From positions 32,089 to 96,088 of the forward strand of contig NZ_JABFAM010000020.1 of the NCBI RefSeq assembly GCF_013623775.1: a DNA stretch of 64,000 nt, read 5' to 3'. How positions within the stretch are numbered: the stretch's first letter is position 1; each line of letters begins with the position of its first letter. Shown one piece after another: positions 40,177 through 49,361 of the stretch. The notes below the pieces were generated by a model. That model did not search any database and was not told the origin of the DNA. It was given only the letters and a program-made list of their open reading frames with translations. The DNA is from Rufibacter sp. XAAS-G3-1 (GTDB lineage: Bacteria; Bacteroidota; Bacteroidia; Cytophagales; Hymenobacteraceae). The position numbers and the translations under genes are program-made.

Positions 40177-41766
40177 TTACAGTTTTGGCCCCCTTCTTTT
40201 GGCGGCCTTCGGTTCCGGCTCCTGCTGCTGCTTGCTTTTCACGCTGTCGGTATGCTTCACCGTTTCGGCTTTGTTCCCCTCGTTGTTGGCGGCCACCTGT
40301 ATTTTATGTTCCGGTTGGAGGATTTGGTGGACAGCGGTAGCGGGCAAAGGGCGGAAAGAGAAACCCTTTTTGGCGGGATCGATTTGCACAGTAGCCGAAA
40401 ACTCCTGGTTCTTCTCGTCTTTCATCCCGGCGATGGGGGTAGGCTTGCCTTGCTCCAGGGATTTCTTTTGCTCGTCGGTCAACAGGACCCCCTTCAACGT
40501 ATTCGGGATCTTGATCCGGTCGGCCCGGACGGCCACCAGTTCCTGGGTATCCCGGTCTACCCCGATATAGGCCTGGAATTCCTTGTTGGTGGACCTATCG
40601 GTGAGGGTTACCTGTTTGTTCAGGTTTCCGCCTTCCTTCAGGTTTTGCCGGTCCTCGGGGGAAAACGCATAGCCCAGATAGGTCCTGGGGACATCCAGGT
40701 GGGCCCGAACGCCATGGAACACAAAGGTCGGCTTTCCGGAGGGGTCTTCCGCCAACCGGAACTTTCCGTCGAGGGACACTTTCACGCCCCCTAAGTCCCC
40801 TTTCAGCCCTTGGAGCAGGGAGGTCTTTTCCCCATTCAGAAGCTTGGTTAGGTTATCGGTTTTTTCCAACAGATCCTTCGTGAGACCTAGTTTCTCGGCA
40901 TCTTTCCAATTGATGTCCTCCGGGTTGAATTTTGTTTTCTGCATGTCTAATGTTTTGTCATAGGATGGTTGGGCAGCCTTAGGCAGGCCCTCGTCGATCT
41001 CGGAAGATCCTACCTCATCATTCTTTACGAAGGAAACCATGTTCCTGAAATCCTGCCGTAACGTTGTCTTTGGACTACCGTCCTCCCCTTTGATCAAAAG
41101 GGCCATGTTGCTTAGATTCTGCCGCCAGGTCAGCTTACCCGTGTCCTCCTCCGGGTATTGCCACCTATCCTTTTTCCCCTTCAACACAAAGGAGTTATTC
41201 CCTTCCGGGTCATGGGGTAGCTTTTCCAGCAGTTGTTGCTGCTTGTCGTCCGGAAGATAAACAAAGGCCCTTTCCGTGGGATCGGTCATCCCGGAGGTCC
41301 CGGTTTTGCCTTCCAGGGGTTTACCCCCTTTGGTCAGATCGGCTTTCACCTCCGGCCAGCGCTCCTTTATTTCCCGGGCCGCGGTACCGGGCGATTTGGA
41401 AACCGGTGCCGCCAACCCTTCTAAAGAATCGGAAGTACCGTAATTGTTTTTGAAATTAATAATAAAGTTACCCAGAAACCCTTTGTGGGGAATTATTTCA
41501 AAAACGGGGGCCTCCGCTTTCCTGGGGGAAGAGGGATTAGGGAGCCCTGTTTTTCCCTGGGGATCCTTCCCGAGGAGGTGGACCTCCCCCGTTTCTTTGC
41601 TCAAGGTGAAAAGGTGCTGGGGGGATTCCCCTGGGTGCGGGGCTTTCCCTTCCGCCTGGGAATGTTCCGCTTCCAAGCCGGATTGCTGTTCCCTTGCCGA
41701 GGTCATTTCAGGTTTGCCTGTGACGCTATTTCCTGTCCCCATCAGGGGCGATGCTGTCGTTGCCAT
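40177..41766 (-). CDS. DUF3945/DUF4099-type plasmid protein
   Basis: 529 residues. Residues 1-280 are a low-complexity, polar, Pro/Gly-rich region. From about 290: FNPEDINWKDAEKLGLTKDLLEKTDNLTKLLNGEKTSL (DUF4099-type), then two DUF3945-like repeats: FSPEDRQNLKEGGNLNKQVTLTDRSTNKEFQAYIGVD and LTDEQKKSLEQGKPTPIAGMKDEKNQEFSATVQ. A basic tail (AAKRRGPKL) ends it. Such proteins are hallmarks of Bacteroidota plasmids and conjugative elements; function unknown, and they may bind DNA or a replication partner. Upstream (41850-41880) lies another copy of the palindromic motif seen before radC. Confidence 0.8.
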   Translation of the reverse strand: MATTASPLMGTGNSVTGKPEMTSAREQQSGLEAEHSQAEGKAPHPGESPQHLFTLSKETGEVHLLGKDPQGKTGLPNPSSPRKAEAPVFEIIPHKGFLGNFIINFKNNYGTSDSLEGLAAPVSKSPGTAAREIKERWPEVKADLTKGGKPLEGKTGTSGMTDPTERAFVYLPDDKQQQLLEKLPHDPEGNNSFVLKGKKDRWQYPEEDTGKLTWRQNLSNMALLIKGEDGSPKTTLRQDFRNMVSFVKNDEVGSSEIDEGLPKAAQPSYDKTLDMQKTKFNPEDINWKDAEKLGLTKDLLEKTDNLTKLLNGEKTSLLQGLKGDLGGVKVSLDGKFRLAEDPSGKPTFVFHGVRAHLDVPRTYLGYAFSPEDRQNLKEGGNLNKQVTLTDRSTNKEFQAYIGVDRDTQELVAVRADRIKIPNTLKGVLLTDEQKKSLEQGKPTPIAGMKDEKNQEFSATVQIDPAKKGFSFRPLPATAVHQILQPEHKIQVAANNEGNKAETVKHTDSVKSKQQQEPEPKAAKRRGPKL

Positions 41767-41891
41767 GGCTCTAATTTTTTTAAGTTAAAAATCAACTGGC
41801 CGAAAGAAAGACATAATTTATTCACTACATAAATAAACGACCACTTTATTTGCTCGTATAATTCATATTACGAATAATTTAAAAAAACGGC

Positions 41892-42629
41892 ATGACGTTT
41901 TACTTAAAATATGCTGCGTTCGCCTTGCTAGGATTAGGGAAGGTACCAGGGCAGGCCCAGTCTCTCCCGGTGGCCCAGGATCTATTGCCCTGGGAGCAGA
42001 AATCGGAGGCGGAAAAACGCCGGGCCTCCCTGCTTTGGCTGCGAAAAATGGCCCTGCAGGAAGAGATCACCCGCGTCACGGAGGATCTTTTAAGGCAATC
42101 GGCCACCTACGGCGAGGTGTTGGACCTCCTCCGGATCTCCCGGTTTGATGCCCGGCTCCTCCGGACGATTCCCAGCCTGGTGCCGCTCAAGCATTCGTCG
42201 GTTAAGGATTTCAGGGTTAGCTCCCGGTTCGGGTACCGGAAGCATCCGGTGAAGGACGCGGTTCTTTTCCATGGGGGGATTGACCTACCGGCTCCGAACG
42301 GCACCCCGGTGTATGCCGTGGCTGATGCGGTTGTTTCCCAGTCCGTATCCCTCCATGCCTCGCTGGGGAACTTCGTGCAGCTGGACCATCGGAATGGGTT
42401 CTCCACGGTCTACGGCCATCTGCTCCGGTTTATCGTCTCCCCGGGACAACCCGTGCAGCAGGGACAGGTGGTGGGCTATGTGGGGCAGACGGGTTTGAGT
42501 ACGGGGAATCACCTGCATTACATTGTCGTCAAAAACGGGCAGGCCCTGGACCCCCTGCCTTTCTGCTTTTTGATGTACGAGAAGTTCAGGGCGGAAGCAG
42601 GCACCCCCTATTCCAGACGCTCAAAATAA
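41892..42629 (+). CDS. M23-family peptidoglycan endopeptidase (LytM type), secreted
   Basis: 245 residues. A signal peptide (first about 22 residues, ending GQAQS) directs it to the periplasm. The M23 zinc site shows HGGIDLPAPNGTPVYA (H-x3-D), YGHLLRF and the catalytic HxH in GNHLHYIV. All zinc ligands are intact. The central helical region (60-105) may be autoinhibitory or a partner-binding arm. Conjugative systems encode such enzymes to let the channel cross peptidoglycan. Its position beside the mobilisation genes supports this. It is convergent with the XRE gene and overlaps its end by 22 bp. Confidence 0.9.
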   Translation: MTFYLKYAAFALLGLGKVPGQAQSLPVAQDLLPWEQKSEAEKRRASLLWLRKMALQEEITRVTEDLLRQSATYGEVLDLLRISRFDARLLRTIPSLVPLKHSSVKDFRVSSRFGYRKHPVKDAVLFHGGIDLPAPNGTPVYAVADAVVSQSVSLHASLGNFVQLDHRNGFSTVYGHLLRFIVSPGQPVQQGQVVGYVGQTGLSTGNHLHYIVVKNGQALDPLPFCFLMYEKFRAEAGTPYSRRSK

Positions 42630-42970
42630 GAATCCAGGTTTTCCACCTTGTCTTCCGGCCTTAGCCGGGGGGTAAACATGGAATTGTCCTCGGCCAGGAT
42701 ATAATTCAGGTTGAAGTCCTGCTTCAGGTAGTAATTCAGGATCACCAGCAGGTTTTCCACCGTTCCCCTGCCAGCGGATTCCAGCCGCTGGATGTTGCCT
42801 TGGTTTAAATCCAGCTCCTTGGCCAACCGCATCTGGGTTAGTTTCGGCTTGATGGACGTGCGGATCTCCAGCAGCCTCTTCCCGACGAGGGCCTGAAACG
42901 CTGCCGTATCCATGGGGACACCCGTATCGCCGGGCTGTATATGCTCTGATGCTTCCTCAATATGCTCCAT
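42608..42970 (-). CDS. XRE-family helix-turn-helix regulator
   Basis: 120 residues. The helix-turn-helix domain covers about residues 33-90 (KLTQMRLAKELDLNQGNIQRLESAGRGTVENLLVILNYYLKQDFNLNYIL). Its ATG overlaps the stop of the mobC-like gene (TAATG), so it is read as the last gene of the mobilisation operon. It probably represses that operon or the convergent peptidase. The C-terminal tail (PRLRPEDKVENLDSYFERLE) overlaps the peptidase stop region in the opposite sense. Confidence 0.85.
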   Translation of the reverse strand: MEHIEEASEHIQPGDTGVPMDTAAFQALVGKRLLEIRTSIKPKLTQMRLAKELDLNQGNIQRLESAGRGTVENLLVILNYYLKQDFNLNYILAEDNSMFTPRLRPEDKVENLDSYFERLE

Positions 42971-44967
42971 TATGTTTGTTTAGATGCTGGTGCCGGGGCT
43001 TCTGCCGTTAACCTGGCAAGCTCCGCCCGGACGAGGTCTGCTATATCGGCTTTGATTTGCAGGTAGTTTTTTTGGATGATCTCCTCCATGCGGTCTCTCC
43101 CGGTTTCATCCGTGAAATTCGTGATCACCGGGATTTCCTGATACGTACGTTCCTCTTCCTGCACCGCCTTGACATCGATCTTGATTTTCCCGTGGAATAC
43201 CTTTTGGGTGATTTCCTGGCCCAGGTTATCCGCCACCGCCCCGACGAACATCCCCTGGGACAGGTTGGCGATCTTACTGGCCGGGATCATGCTGTCTAAT
43301 TGGGTCGAGGTAGAGGAAGAGGTGGAATCCCGGCTGACGGAGACGCTTTGGCGCTTCTGCAGGATCCGGCCGAACCGCTCCGAGAGCTGCTTGGCGCTGT
43401 CCCCTACCACCTGTCCCGAGAAGATGTTCCCGATGGTGTTCTTGATGACCGTGGCCTCTGCCCGGCCGTAATCCCTTTCCAATTGGGAAAAGTCCTGGAA
43501 CCCCAACAGGGTGCTCACCTTATTGCTTCTGGCGGTGGCAATCAGGTTATCCAGCCCTTTGAAGTAGATGGTCGGCAGCTCATCGATGATGACGGAGCTT
43601 TTCAGCTTGTGTTTCTGGTTGATCAGTTTGATGATCCGAGCATTGTACAGCCCCAGCGCTGCCCCGTAAATGGCTTGCCGGTCAGGGTTGTTGCCCACGC
43701 ACAGCACTTTCGGGGCCTGGGGGTTATTCAGGTCCAGCGTGAAGTCATTGCCGCTCATGACCCAGTAGAGCTGCGGGGAGGCCAGCCGGGACAAAGGGAT
43801 CCGGGCACTGGCGATCTGGCCTTCCAGCTGTTCCATGGCCCCTCCCTCAAAGGCGGAGACGAAGGGTTTGACATAGTTCTCTATCTCCGGGTAACTCCCC
43901 AGGATCGGGAAGATCTCCTCGTACTTCCGGCTCAGGAACTCGATGGCGTGGGGGAACGTACAGTACTTGCCGTTCTCGTACAGCCGCAGGAACCAAATGA
44001 TGGCCGCCAGGAAGTTGATCGGGGATTCCACGAAAAACTCCCCCTGCTTCTCGATCCATTTCTTATTCAGGTTGAGCAGGATGGTGTAGGAGCTCTCGTA
44101 GGCATCGATGATATCGCTCATCATGGAGGGCAGGAGCGGATTACACCGGTGGCTTTTGGCTGGGTTGTCGAAGTTGATGACGTAAAAGGCGGGCTTTACG
44201 GGGTACTTGTCGTAGTTCCGCAGCAGGGTGTTGTAGGCGATGCGGGAGAGGTCATCAAACTTATAGTCGTAGAGGTATAGGGCGAATCCCTTGGCGATGT
44301 GCTGCTTGATGAACTGGTTGACCACCGCGAAGGACTTACCCGAACCGGGCGTTCCGGTGACCCCGGTGGCCCGGAAGGGATTGACGACGTTGATCCACCC
44401 CTTTCTTTTTTTTCCCTTCCATTGGTACTCCGTGGGCAGGTTAACCGAAAACTCATTCTCCAGCAACCCCTCCTCCTGGGGAAACGATTCGTTTTCGGCA
44501 TTGAAGATGTCCTGCATCAGGTCCAAGTGGAATAGCCGGGTCAGGTAATTCCCGCCCTTCAGCAGCAGCAGGTAGCCAAAAACCAGCGTACCGATGTAAA
44601 GAAGGGCAGGGAGGGCCAAAAGGGGGAAGAGACGCACCAGCAGGTCAGGGGCGAAAAACAGCAAGGAACCCAGAAGCACGTAGAAACCGATGCTTTTCCC
44701 GGAGACTTTCTCTGATTTGACGCCCTTGGTCCCCAGGCAGGAGATCCCCAGCAGCAGGAGACTTGCCCCTTTGGAATAGAGGGGCTCGGAGAAAAGGCCG
44801 CTTCCTTTCGCCAGCTTCAGCAAAACGGAATCCAGGAAAGGAACCGTCCAGCCGTTAGACTGAAAAGCGGAATAGCAAAACCAGTACACGTGGATCCCGA
44901 GTAAAAAAATACTGAGGATCCGGGTGAAGTCCATCAGCTTGGATAAGGCTCTTTGATCTTCGTGCAT
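42970..44967 (-). CDS. mobC: Type IV coupling protein (VirD4/TraD-like ATPase)
   Basis: 665 residues. N-terminal membrane segments at about 15-35, 95-110 and 115-140 anchor it. The ATPase has Walker A GTPGSGKS (205-212) and a Walker B-type strand VIIDELPT (around 465) with LLGFQDFSQLERDYGR as the conserved sensor block. TraG_N-like motifs (VVNPFRATGVTGTP) match the Bacteroidetes MobC/TraG coupling proteins. It recruits the relaxase-DNA complex and feeds it to the secretion channel at the inner membrane. The stop codon overlaps the start of the XRE gene. About 200 bp separate it from the relaxase. The symbol follows CTnDOT usage. Confidence 0.9.
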   Translation of the reverse strand: MHEDQRALSKLMDFTRILSIFLLGIHVYWFCYSAFQSNGWTVPFLDSVLLKLAKGSGLFSEPLYSKGASLLLLGISCLGTKGVKSEKVSGKSIGFYVLLGSLLFFAPDLLVRLFPLLALPALLYIGTLVFGYLLLLKGGNYLTRLFHLDLMQDIFNAENESFPQEEGLLENEFSVNLPTEYQWKGKKRKGWINVVNPFRATGVTGTPGSGKSFAVVNQFIKQHIAKGFALYLYDYKFDDLSRIAYNTLLRNYDKYPVKPAFYVINFDNPAKSHRCNPLLPSMMSDIIDAYESSYTILLNLNKKWIEKQGEFFVESPINFLAAIIWFLRLYENGKYCTFPHAIEFLSRKYEEIFPILGSYPEIENYVKPFVSAFEGGAMEQLEGQIASARIPLSRLASPQLYWVMSGNDFTLDLNNPQAPKVLCVGNNPDRQAIYGAALGLYNARIIKLINQKHKLKSSVIIDELPTIYFKGLDNLIATARSNKVSTLLGFQDFSQLERDYGRAEATVIKNTIGNIFSGQVVGDSAKQLSERFGRILQKRQSVSVSRDSTSSSTSTQLDSMIPASKIANLSQGMFVGAVADNLGQEITQKVFHGKIKIDVKAVQEEERTYQEIPVITNFTDETGRDRMEEIIQKNYLQIKADIADLVRAELARLTAEAPAPASKQT

Positions 44968-45170
44968 CTGCTGAAAAGGGTAAGGTCCAATCGAGTTTCG
45001 GGGCAGTGAGTCGTGTTAGGTTCCGGGGAAGGTCAGCCCCAAGGCAAATATATAGATTCCGACTATATGTACGGCCCCACCCCGACGAGGGGAGGCGTGG
45101 AAAGAGGTCCCTTTCTGTCCCGGTATACGGGCAAGCCCTATCCATGGGATGAATAATAATGCCCAAGGGT

Positions 45171-47612
45171 TCACCAACGCGGGCGGCGGCGCTTTTTCCG
45201 TTTCTGCTCCGGCCGGTGTTCCTCCTTTTCCCCTTGCTCGTTCCCGAAGACGGCGGCGGCGAAATCACGGAAGAGAATCCCCAATCCCTCCAGCAAACGG
45301 GCCCCGTGGGTTGATTCCGGCCGGTACAGGCGGATCAAGGCGGCATTCTGGCTAGGTTCCCGCAAGGTATCAGCCGGGTATTCCGCAATTTCCTTTCGGA
45401 TGAGGGGGATCAGATCGGTTGCCTGCCGTTTATCCGCTCCGGGTTCTTTTGGATTACGGGGCAGGGTATCCGCCAGGCGTTGATCTATCTGGTCTGCCAG
45501 CGGTTTATTTATCCTGTGAATCAAACTTAGGACGTCACGGGTAGCTTTCAAGTCATTCCGTTGGAGGGCTTGGCTCAGGGTGACCAGCACGCGGTACTTC
45601 GGGGAGACGGTGACCTCCCCGGTCTGCGATTCCCGGAAGACGAGACGCTTGACGCTGGCCTCCGTTTCCGGGGTGAAGCCATGGGAGGTCAGCAGGTTGG
45701 TTAACATTGTTCCCGCTTTCACGAAGGTGCTCTCCGGCAGCGTATGGTACCCGAGCAGATACCCCCTCCTCTCCCCTCCCCTTCCGGTGATCGGTTTGAT
45801 GAGCAACCCGTTTTCCAGCAGATGGGAAAGGATCTGGGGGTAGCCCCCTCCTTTGTCCATGCCTTGGAAGACTTCGGCGGCGTACTCCCGGTTGGCGTAA
45901 CGCAACAGCAGATGCCGGTCCGCCTTGGGCAGGTACCGCAGGATCGGGGAACGGTCCAGCCCCCCGATCCGCTCCCCTAGCCTCAAGACATCGTAGGGCC
46001 GCTTCTCTGGGGCCTGGCACATGGTTTTGAGGATCTCCCGGTCAATTTTATGGAACACCGGGATCTCTTTTTCGGGCACCGTGAGTTTCCCTGGGGGGAC
46101 CGGGACGCCCAGCAGGTGGGAAAGGGTCGTCTTCGGCACGGTATACCCCACGGCGGGACTCTTGGAGGAGTGGACGCGCAGGTCCTCCCCTTTCTGGGAA
46201 AACGTGATATGGAGGGCGTACAGGAAGCTTAGCTTTTGGCGCAGGGGCAGTTCCCCGTTCGATTGGACATAGTGGAGCAGAGGCGGCGTATTCGCCTGGA
46301 AATACCCGTTCTCTTTCTCCTGCACCTGGGGCAGTTGCTTTTGCCGGTATTCCATGAAATTCCGGACGGCCAACTCGGCCTGCCTCCCCTCCAGGTGGGG
46401 AACCTGATTTTGCAAGTGCAACGCAAGGGCCCCTGCCAGCTGCGGCAAGGCTTGGATGAGGGTGCTTTCAAAGAAGTAGGTTGGGTCTGTTTTCCGGTAG
46501 CCATGGTAAATACGCACCAGTTCCTGGTTCGCCCGCTGCAGGTCAGGGCGGGCCAGGGTCGCTGCGGCAAACCGTTGGCCAAGGGCAGCGGAGGAATACG
46601 CGGCGCCCAGGGCTTGGCTATCCAGGACGGTCTTCGTGTGGGCGTCGATAAAGGTGAGGCCGGCCAGGGTATTTTCTTTGCGCTCCCGGCAGACCACCTG
46701 TATCCCCTGCTCTTGCAGCCTTTCCCTGAAATCGGCTAACGTGAGGTACGGATAAGCGGTGAATACAGTGGTTATCTTGCCGCCGAGGGTTGCCCGGACG
46801 TTGCTGTCCCTAATCTTTTGCTCGTCCTCGGTGAACTTGGCCGACAGGGCGGGCCAGCCCACCTCTTTCCCGATGCTGCTGGCTTTGATCCGGCTGCCGA
46901 CCCTCTCCCCTGCCGGGTTGATGATCCCGTAAAACAATCCCAGCGTCTTGCTAGGCTCGCTGGGGTCAGTTACCTCATCCACCGTCACGTGGTATTGGTT
47001 CAGCAGGGCTTTGTATTCCGCCAGGGAGGAAAACCGGTACTCCCGGGCGGCGGAGCGCACCACGGAGGCAATGGCGCTTTTCGTGTCCGTCTTGCCGTAC
47101 TCGATGGCGGGCACATCAATCGGCTCGAAGACATTTTTCCCTTTGCTTATCTTCTCGCCGGCGGGCACCAACCCGTATTTCGCCTCCAGGTCTTTCCGGA
47201 TCTCTTCCGACCGGTAACGGTCCTGGCTGCTGGGGATGGCTTTGCCGTCCAGTCCGATGCTGACCGAGACGAGGTGCAGATGGGTCCGTTCAATGTCTTC
47301 GTGCTTGTAGATAAGGTAGGGTTGCTGGCCGTAGTGCATCCGCTCCAGGTACTCCCGGGCGATCTCCGTCAGCTGCTCGTCGCTGAGTCTGTCCTCCGGG
47401 TCTGGGTTCAGGGAAACATGGAAGGTCGGCTTCCCGATCTTCGGGTTCAGCCGGAGATAGGCCTGCAGCCCCTGGATCTTGTCCTGCAGCGTCAGCTCCT
47501 CCGGATCCTTGAGGTCATTGATCAACTGCGCGTACAAGACGCTGGAGTGCTCCTTCTCATTGTACTTGATCAGACCGACGATGTCTTTCCCTCTGATTAT
47601 CCTTGCAACCAT
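45171..47612 (-). CDS. mobB: MobP-type relaxase (MobB)
   Basis: 813 residues. It nicks plasmid DNA at oriT and leads the strand during transfer. Catalytic domain: Tyr17 (IKYNEK) is the likely nucleophile; FHVSLNP with His65; and the metal-binding HLHLVS (His111, His113) after HEDIERT. The rest (about 200-780) is a long Lys/Arg-rich helical region that lacks clear primase motifs, with a very basic tail (KRKKRRRPRW). Length is larger than most mobilisation relaxases. The start codon overlaps the end of mobA by 16 bases in another frame, so translation is coupled. Confidence 0.88.
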   Translation of the reverse strand: MVARIIRGKDIVGLIKYNEKEHSSVLYAQLINDLKDPEELTLQDKIQGLQAYLRLNPKIGKPTFHVSLNPDPEDRLSDEQLTEIAREYLERMHYGQQPYLIYKHEDIERTHLHLVSVSIGLDGKAIPSSQDRYRSEEIRKDLEAKYGLVPAGEKISKGKNVFEPIDVPAIEYGKTDTKSAIASVVRSAAREYRFSSLAEYKALLNQYHVTVDEVTDPSEPSKTLGLFYGIINPAGERVGSRIKASSIGKEVGWPALSAKFTEDEQKIRDSNVRATLGGKITTVFTAYPYLTLADFRERLQEQGIQVVCRERKENTLAGLTFIDAHTKTVLDSQALGAAYSSAALGQRFAAATLARPDLQRANQELVRIYHGYRKTDPTYFFESTLIQALPQLAGALALHLQNQVPHLEGRQAELAVRNFMEYRQKQLPQVQEKENGYFQANTPPLLHYVQSNGELPLRQKLSFLYALHITFSQKGEDLRVHSSKSPAVGYTVPKTTLSHLLGVPVPPGKLTVPEKEIPVFHKIDREILKTMCQAPEKRPYDVLRLGERIGGLDRSPILRYLPKADRHLLLRYANREYAAEVFQGMDKGGGYPQILSHLLENGLLIKPITGRGGERRGYLLGYHTLPESTFVKAGTMLTNLLTSHGFTPETEASVKRLVFRESQTGEVTVSPKYRVLVTLSQALQRNDLKATRDVLSLIHRINKPLADQIDQRLADTLPRNPKEPGADKRQATDLIPLIRKEIAEYPADTLREPSQNAALIRLYRPESTHGARLLEGLGILFRDFAAAVFGNEQGEKEEHRPEQKRKKRRRPRW

Positions 47613-48043
47613 TTTTCCCTGAGCTGAAGTAGGATCGTGTGGAATTCGTTTTGCGCCTTCCCCAGTTGGGCGGTCAACTCCACCAGCTTGGCCACCTCCG
47701 GGGGGACCGGCCTCCCGTCGGTCAGGGAGTTTATCTTCTTGACGACCTGGTTATAGTTCGTGCCGATGGCCTTGATCTCCCGGACCAGGTGCTGCATTTC
47801 CGTGGCCAGCAGCACGTTCGTGCTGTCCCGCAGGGCGAGCTTCTGGTGGAACATGATGTCATGGTACATCTCGGATTTATGCCGGTAGGAGGATTGCCGG
47901 AACCAGTCGTCCAGTTTTTTGTAATCCTTCTCGGTGACTCGGAACTTGATTTCCTCGGAGGCTAGTTCCTGCGCGGGCTTGGGCTTCCGCCCGCCCCTCC
48001 CCTTCTTTTTCTCGGCGGGTTTCTCTTCATTTTCATTTTCCAT
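47597..48043 (-). CDS. mobA: Relaxase accessory protein (MobA-like, MobC-family relaxosome protein)
   Basis: 148 residues with a basic N-terminus (KKKGRGGRKPKPAQE) followed by a ribbon-helix-helix-like strand (EIKFRVTEKDYKKLDDW) and the family signature helix LVREIKAIGTNYNQVVKKIN, which is the MobC/relaxosome hallmark. It binds oriT and supports nicking by the relaxase. First gene of the mob operon; a short inverted repeat at 48123-48141 and a gene-free tract lie upstream, where oriT is expected. Confidence 0.85.
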   Translation of the reverse strand: MENENEEKPAEKKKGRGGRKPKPAQELASEEIKFRVTEKDYKKLDDWFRQSSYRHKSEMYHDIMFHQKLALRDSTNVLLATEMQHLVREIKAIGTNYNQVVKKINSLTDGRPVPPEVAKLVELTAQLGKAQNEFHTILLQLREKWLQG

Positions 48044-48122
48044 GGGCGTGCTCTTTCATGACGACGTCGGCAAAGCGGTTTTCCTCCTGGCATTAGCGAC
48101 CTCTCCGGGGGAAAGGGTTTGA

Positions 48123-48141
48123 GTTTTTGTGGAACAAAAAC
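48123..48141. other. Inverted repeat, candidate oriT element
   Basis: GTTTTTGT and ACAAAAAC form a perfect 8-bp stem with a 3-nt loop, about 80 bp upstream of mobA. Relaxase binding sites usually include such a repeat near the nick. No known nick consensus could be matched, so oriT is not proven. Confidence 0.3.
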
Positions 48142-48261
48142 ATATCTTGCTTTTTGCTGACGCAAAACATACCACTTTATACTGGAATTGCCAAGGGATG
48201 GTTGAGCAGAATCCAGAAGGCGTGCCGGGAAACTGTTCCGACAGAGCCCTGAGAGCGATAA

Positions 48262-49350
48262 AGGTAAATAGCGATGTAAGTAGTTAAGCAGTTATCGAAC
48301 CATAGAAGTAAGTAGTTAGGCGGATAGGGAAAGGGATAGGTATCTAGGTAGGAAAGCAAGTGAGCAATTGGGAAACAAAAGACTTATCTGTACCTTTGGG
48401 GATCCAAACGGGTAAGCAGGTAGACAAATAGACGGTTAAGCAAATAAGTAAATAGATACTTAACCAAGTATACAGATAGCTATTTAGGGAATTACGTAAA
48501 TAAGTAGTTAAGCAGGAATCTACATCGATAGTTAACTATTTGGATAAGCAGACAGATAAGCACAAACTTACAACGCTATATACTTAACTAAGTATGAACC
48601 CAAAAAAGCAACCTGGTGCATAAGTAAAAAGATAACCGGGTATATAGAGAAACAAGTATTTAGACAGGTAGACAAATAGACATATACCCTATCATCTACC
48701 CCCCCCCCTCTCCCGATATATACCTAGACAACTACTTAAATAGATAAGTAAATAAACACCTAGATAGACAATTAGGCATATACACATTTAGCTATCTGCT
48801 TATATAAGTATATAGACAAGCAAGTAGGCACCATAACAAGTAAACCGACAACTAACCAAGCAAGTACTTAGACACACAACTAGACAAACATCTAAGCACC
48901 TATCTAGGCCGATAATTAGATAAACAAGTAAACACCGAAGCAAGCATCTAAACATTTATCTTTATACTTGCTTGAATAAATAAGTATTTATACAGCTAAG
49001 TAAACAATTAGGTAAACAGCTAAGCAACTACATATGTAAACACATACTTATATAGGTAGTTAATTAACTGGAAGATTAAGCAAGTAGACAAGTAATTATT
49101 TAGATAGGTTTGTAAGCAGACAAGGAAGTAGGTAAGTAAAGAGAGAGGCAAGTGGTTAGACATTCGATTATCTAAGTAAATAGGAGCATGGGTGCTTAAG
49201 TAGTTGCACAACTAAGTAGGTGGAAAATCAAAGCCGGTTAGGAATGACATAAGCGGCCACGCAAACAAGTAAGCATCCAAGTAAACAAGCATCTATCTAC
49301 TTACTTGTCTAAATAGACAGGTAAGTAGACGGTTGAGTAAGTAGAAAAGC
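48262..49350. repeat. Gene-free 4-bp periodic tract (ANNY tetrads) between mob and par/tra
   Basis: From 48262 to 49221 the DNA is built from tetrads A-N-N-(C/T) in one unchanged phase (positions with remainder 2 on division by 4). In 48722-49221, by my count, about 109 of 125 tetrads start with A and about 118 end in C or T. Common units are AAGT, AGAC, AAAT, AAGC, ACTT and AACT. One 1-bp slip occurs at about 49222-49266, after which the pattern goes on to 49350. No protein-coding frame is plausible. It sits between divergent mobA and parA, so it could be oriT, a partition centromere or a promoter region. Confidence 0.85.
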
Positions 49351-49361
49351 AAAAGACAATA

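Noticed and set aside
43300..44280. 326-codon plus-strand frame opposite mobC
   Set aside because: Antisense shadow of the coupling protein; no motifs.
49020..49211. 63-codon minus frame with many YL pairs in the tetranucleotide tract
   Set aside because: Low-complexity reading of the periodic DNA, no start signal or family.
48262..49350. CRISPR array or ordinary microsatellite as an explanation of the periodic tract
   Set aside because: No repeat-spacer pattern, and no perfect tandem unit runs longer than a few copies. The period is four with fixed first and last base classes instead.
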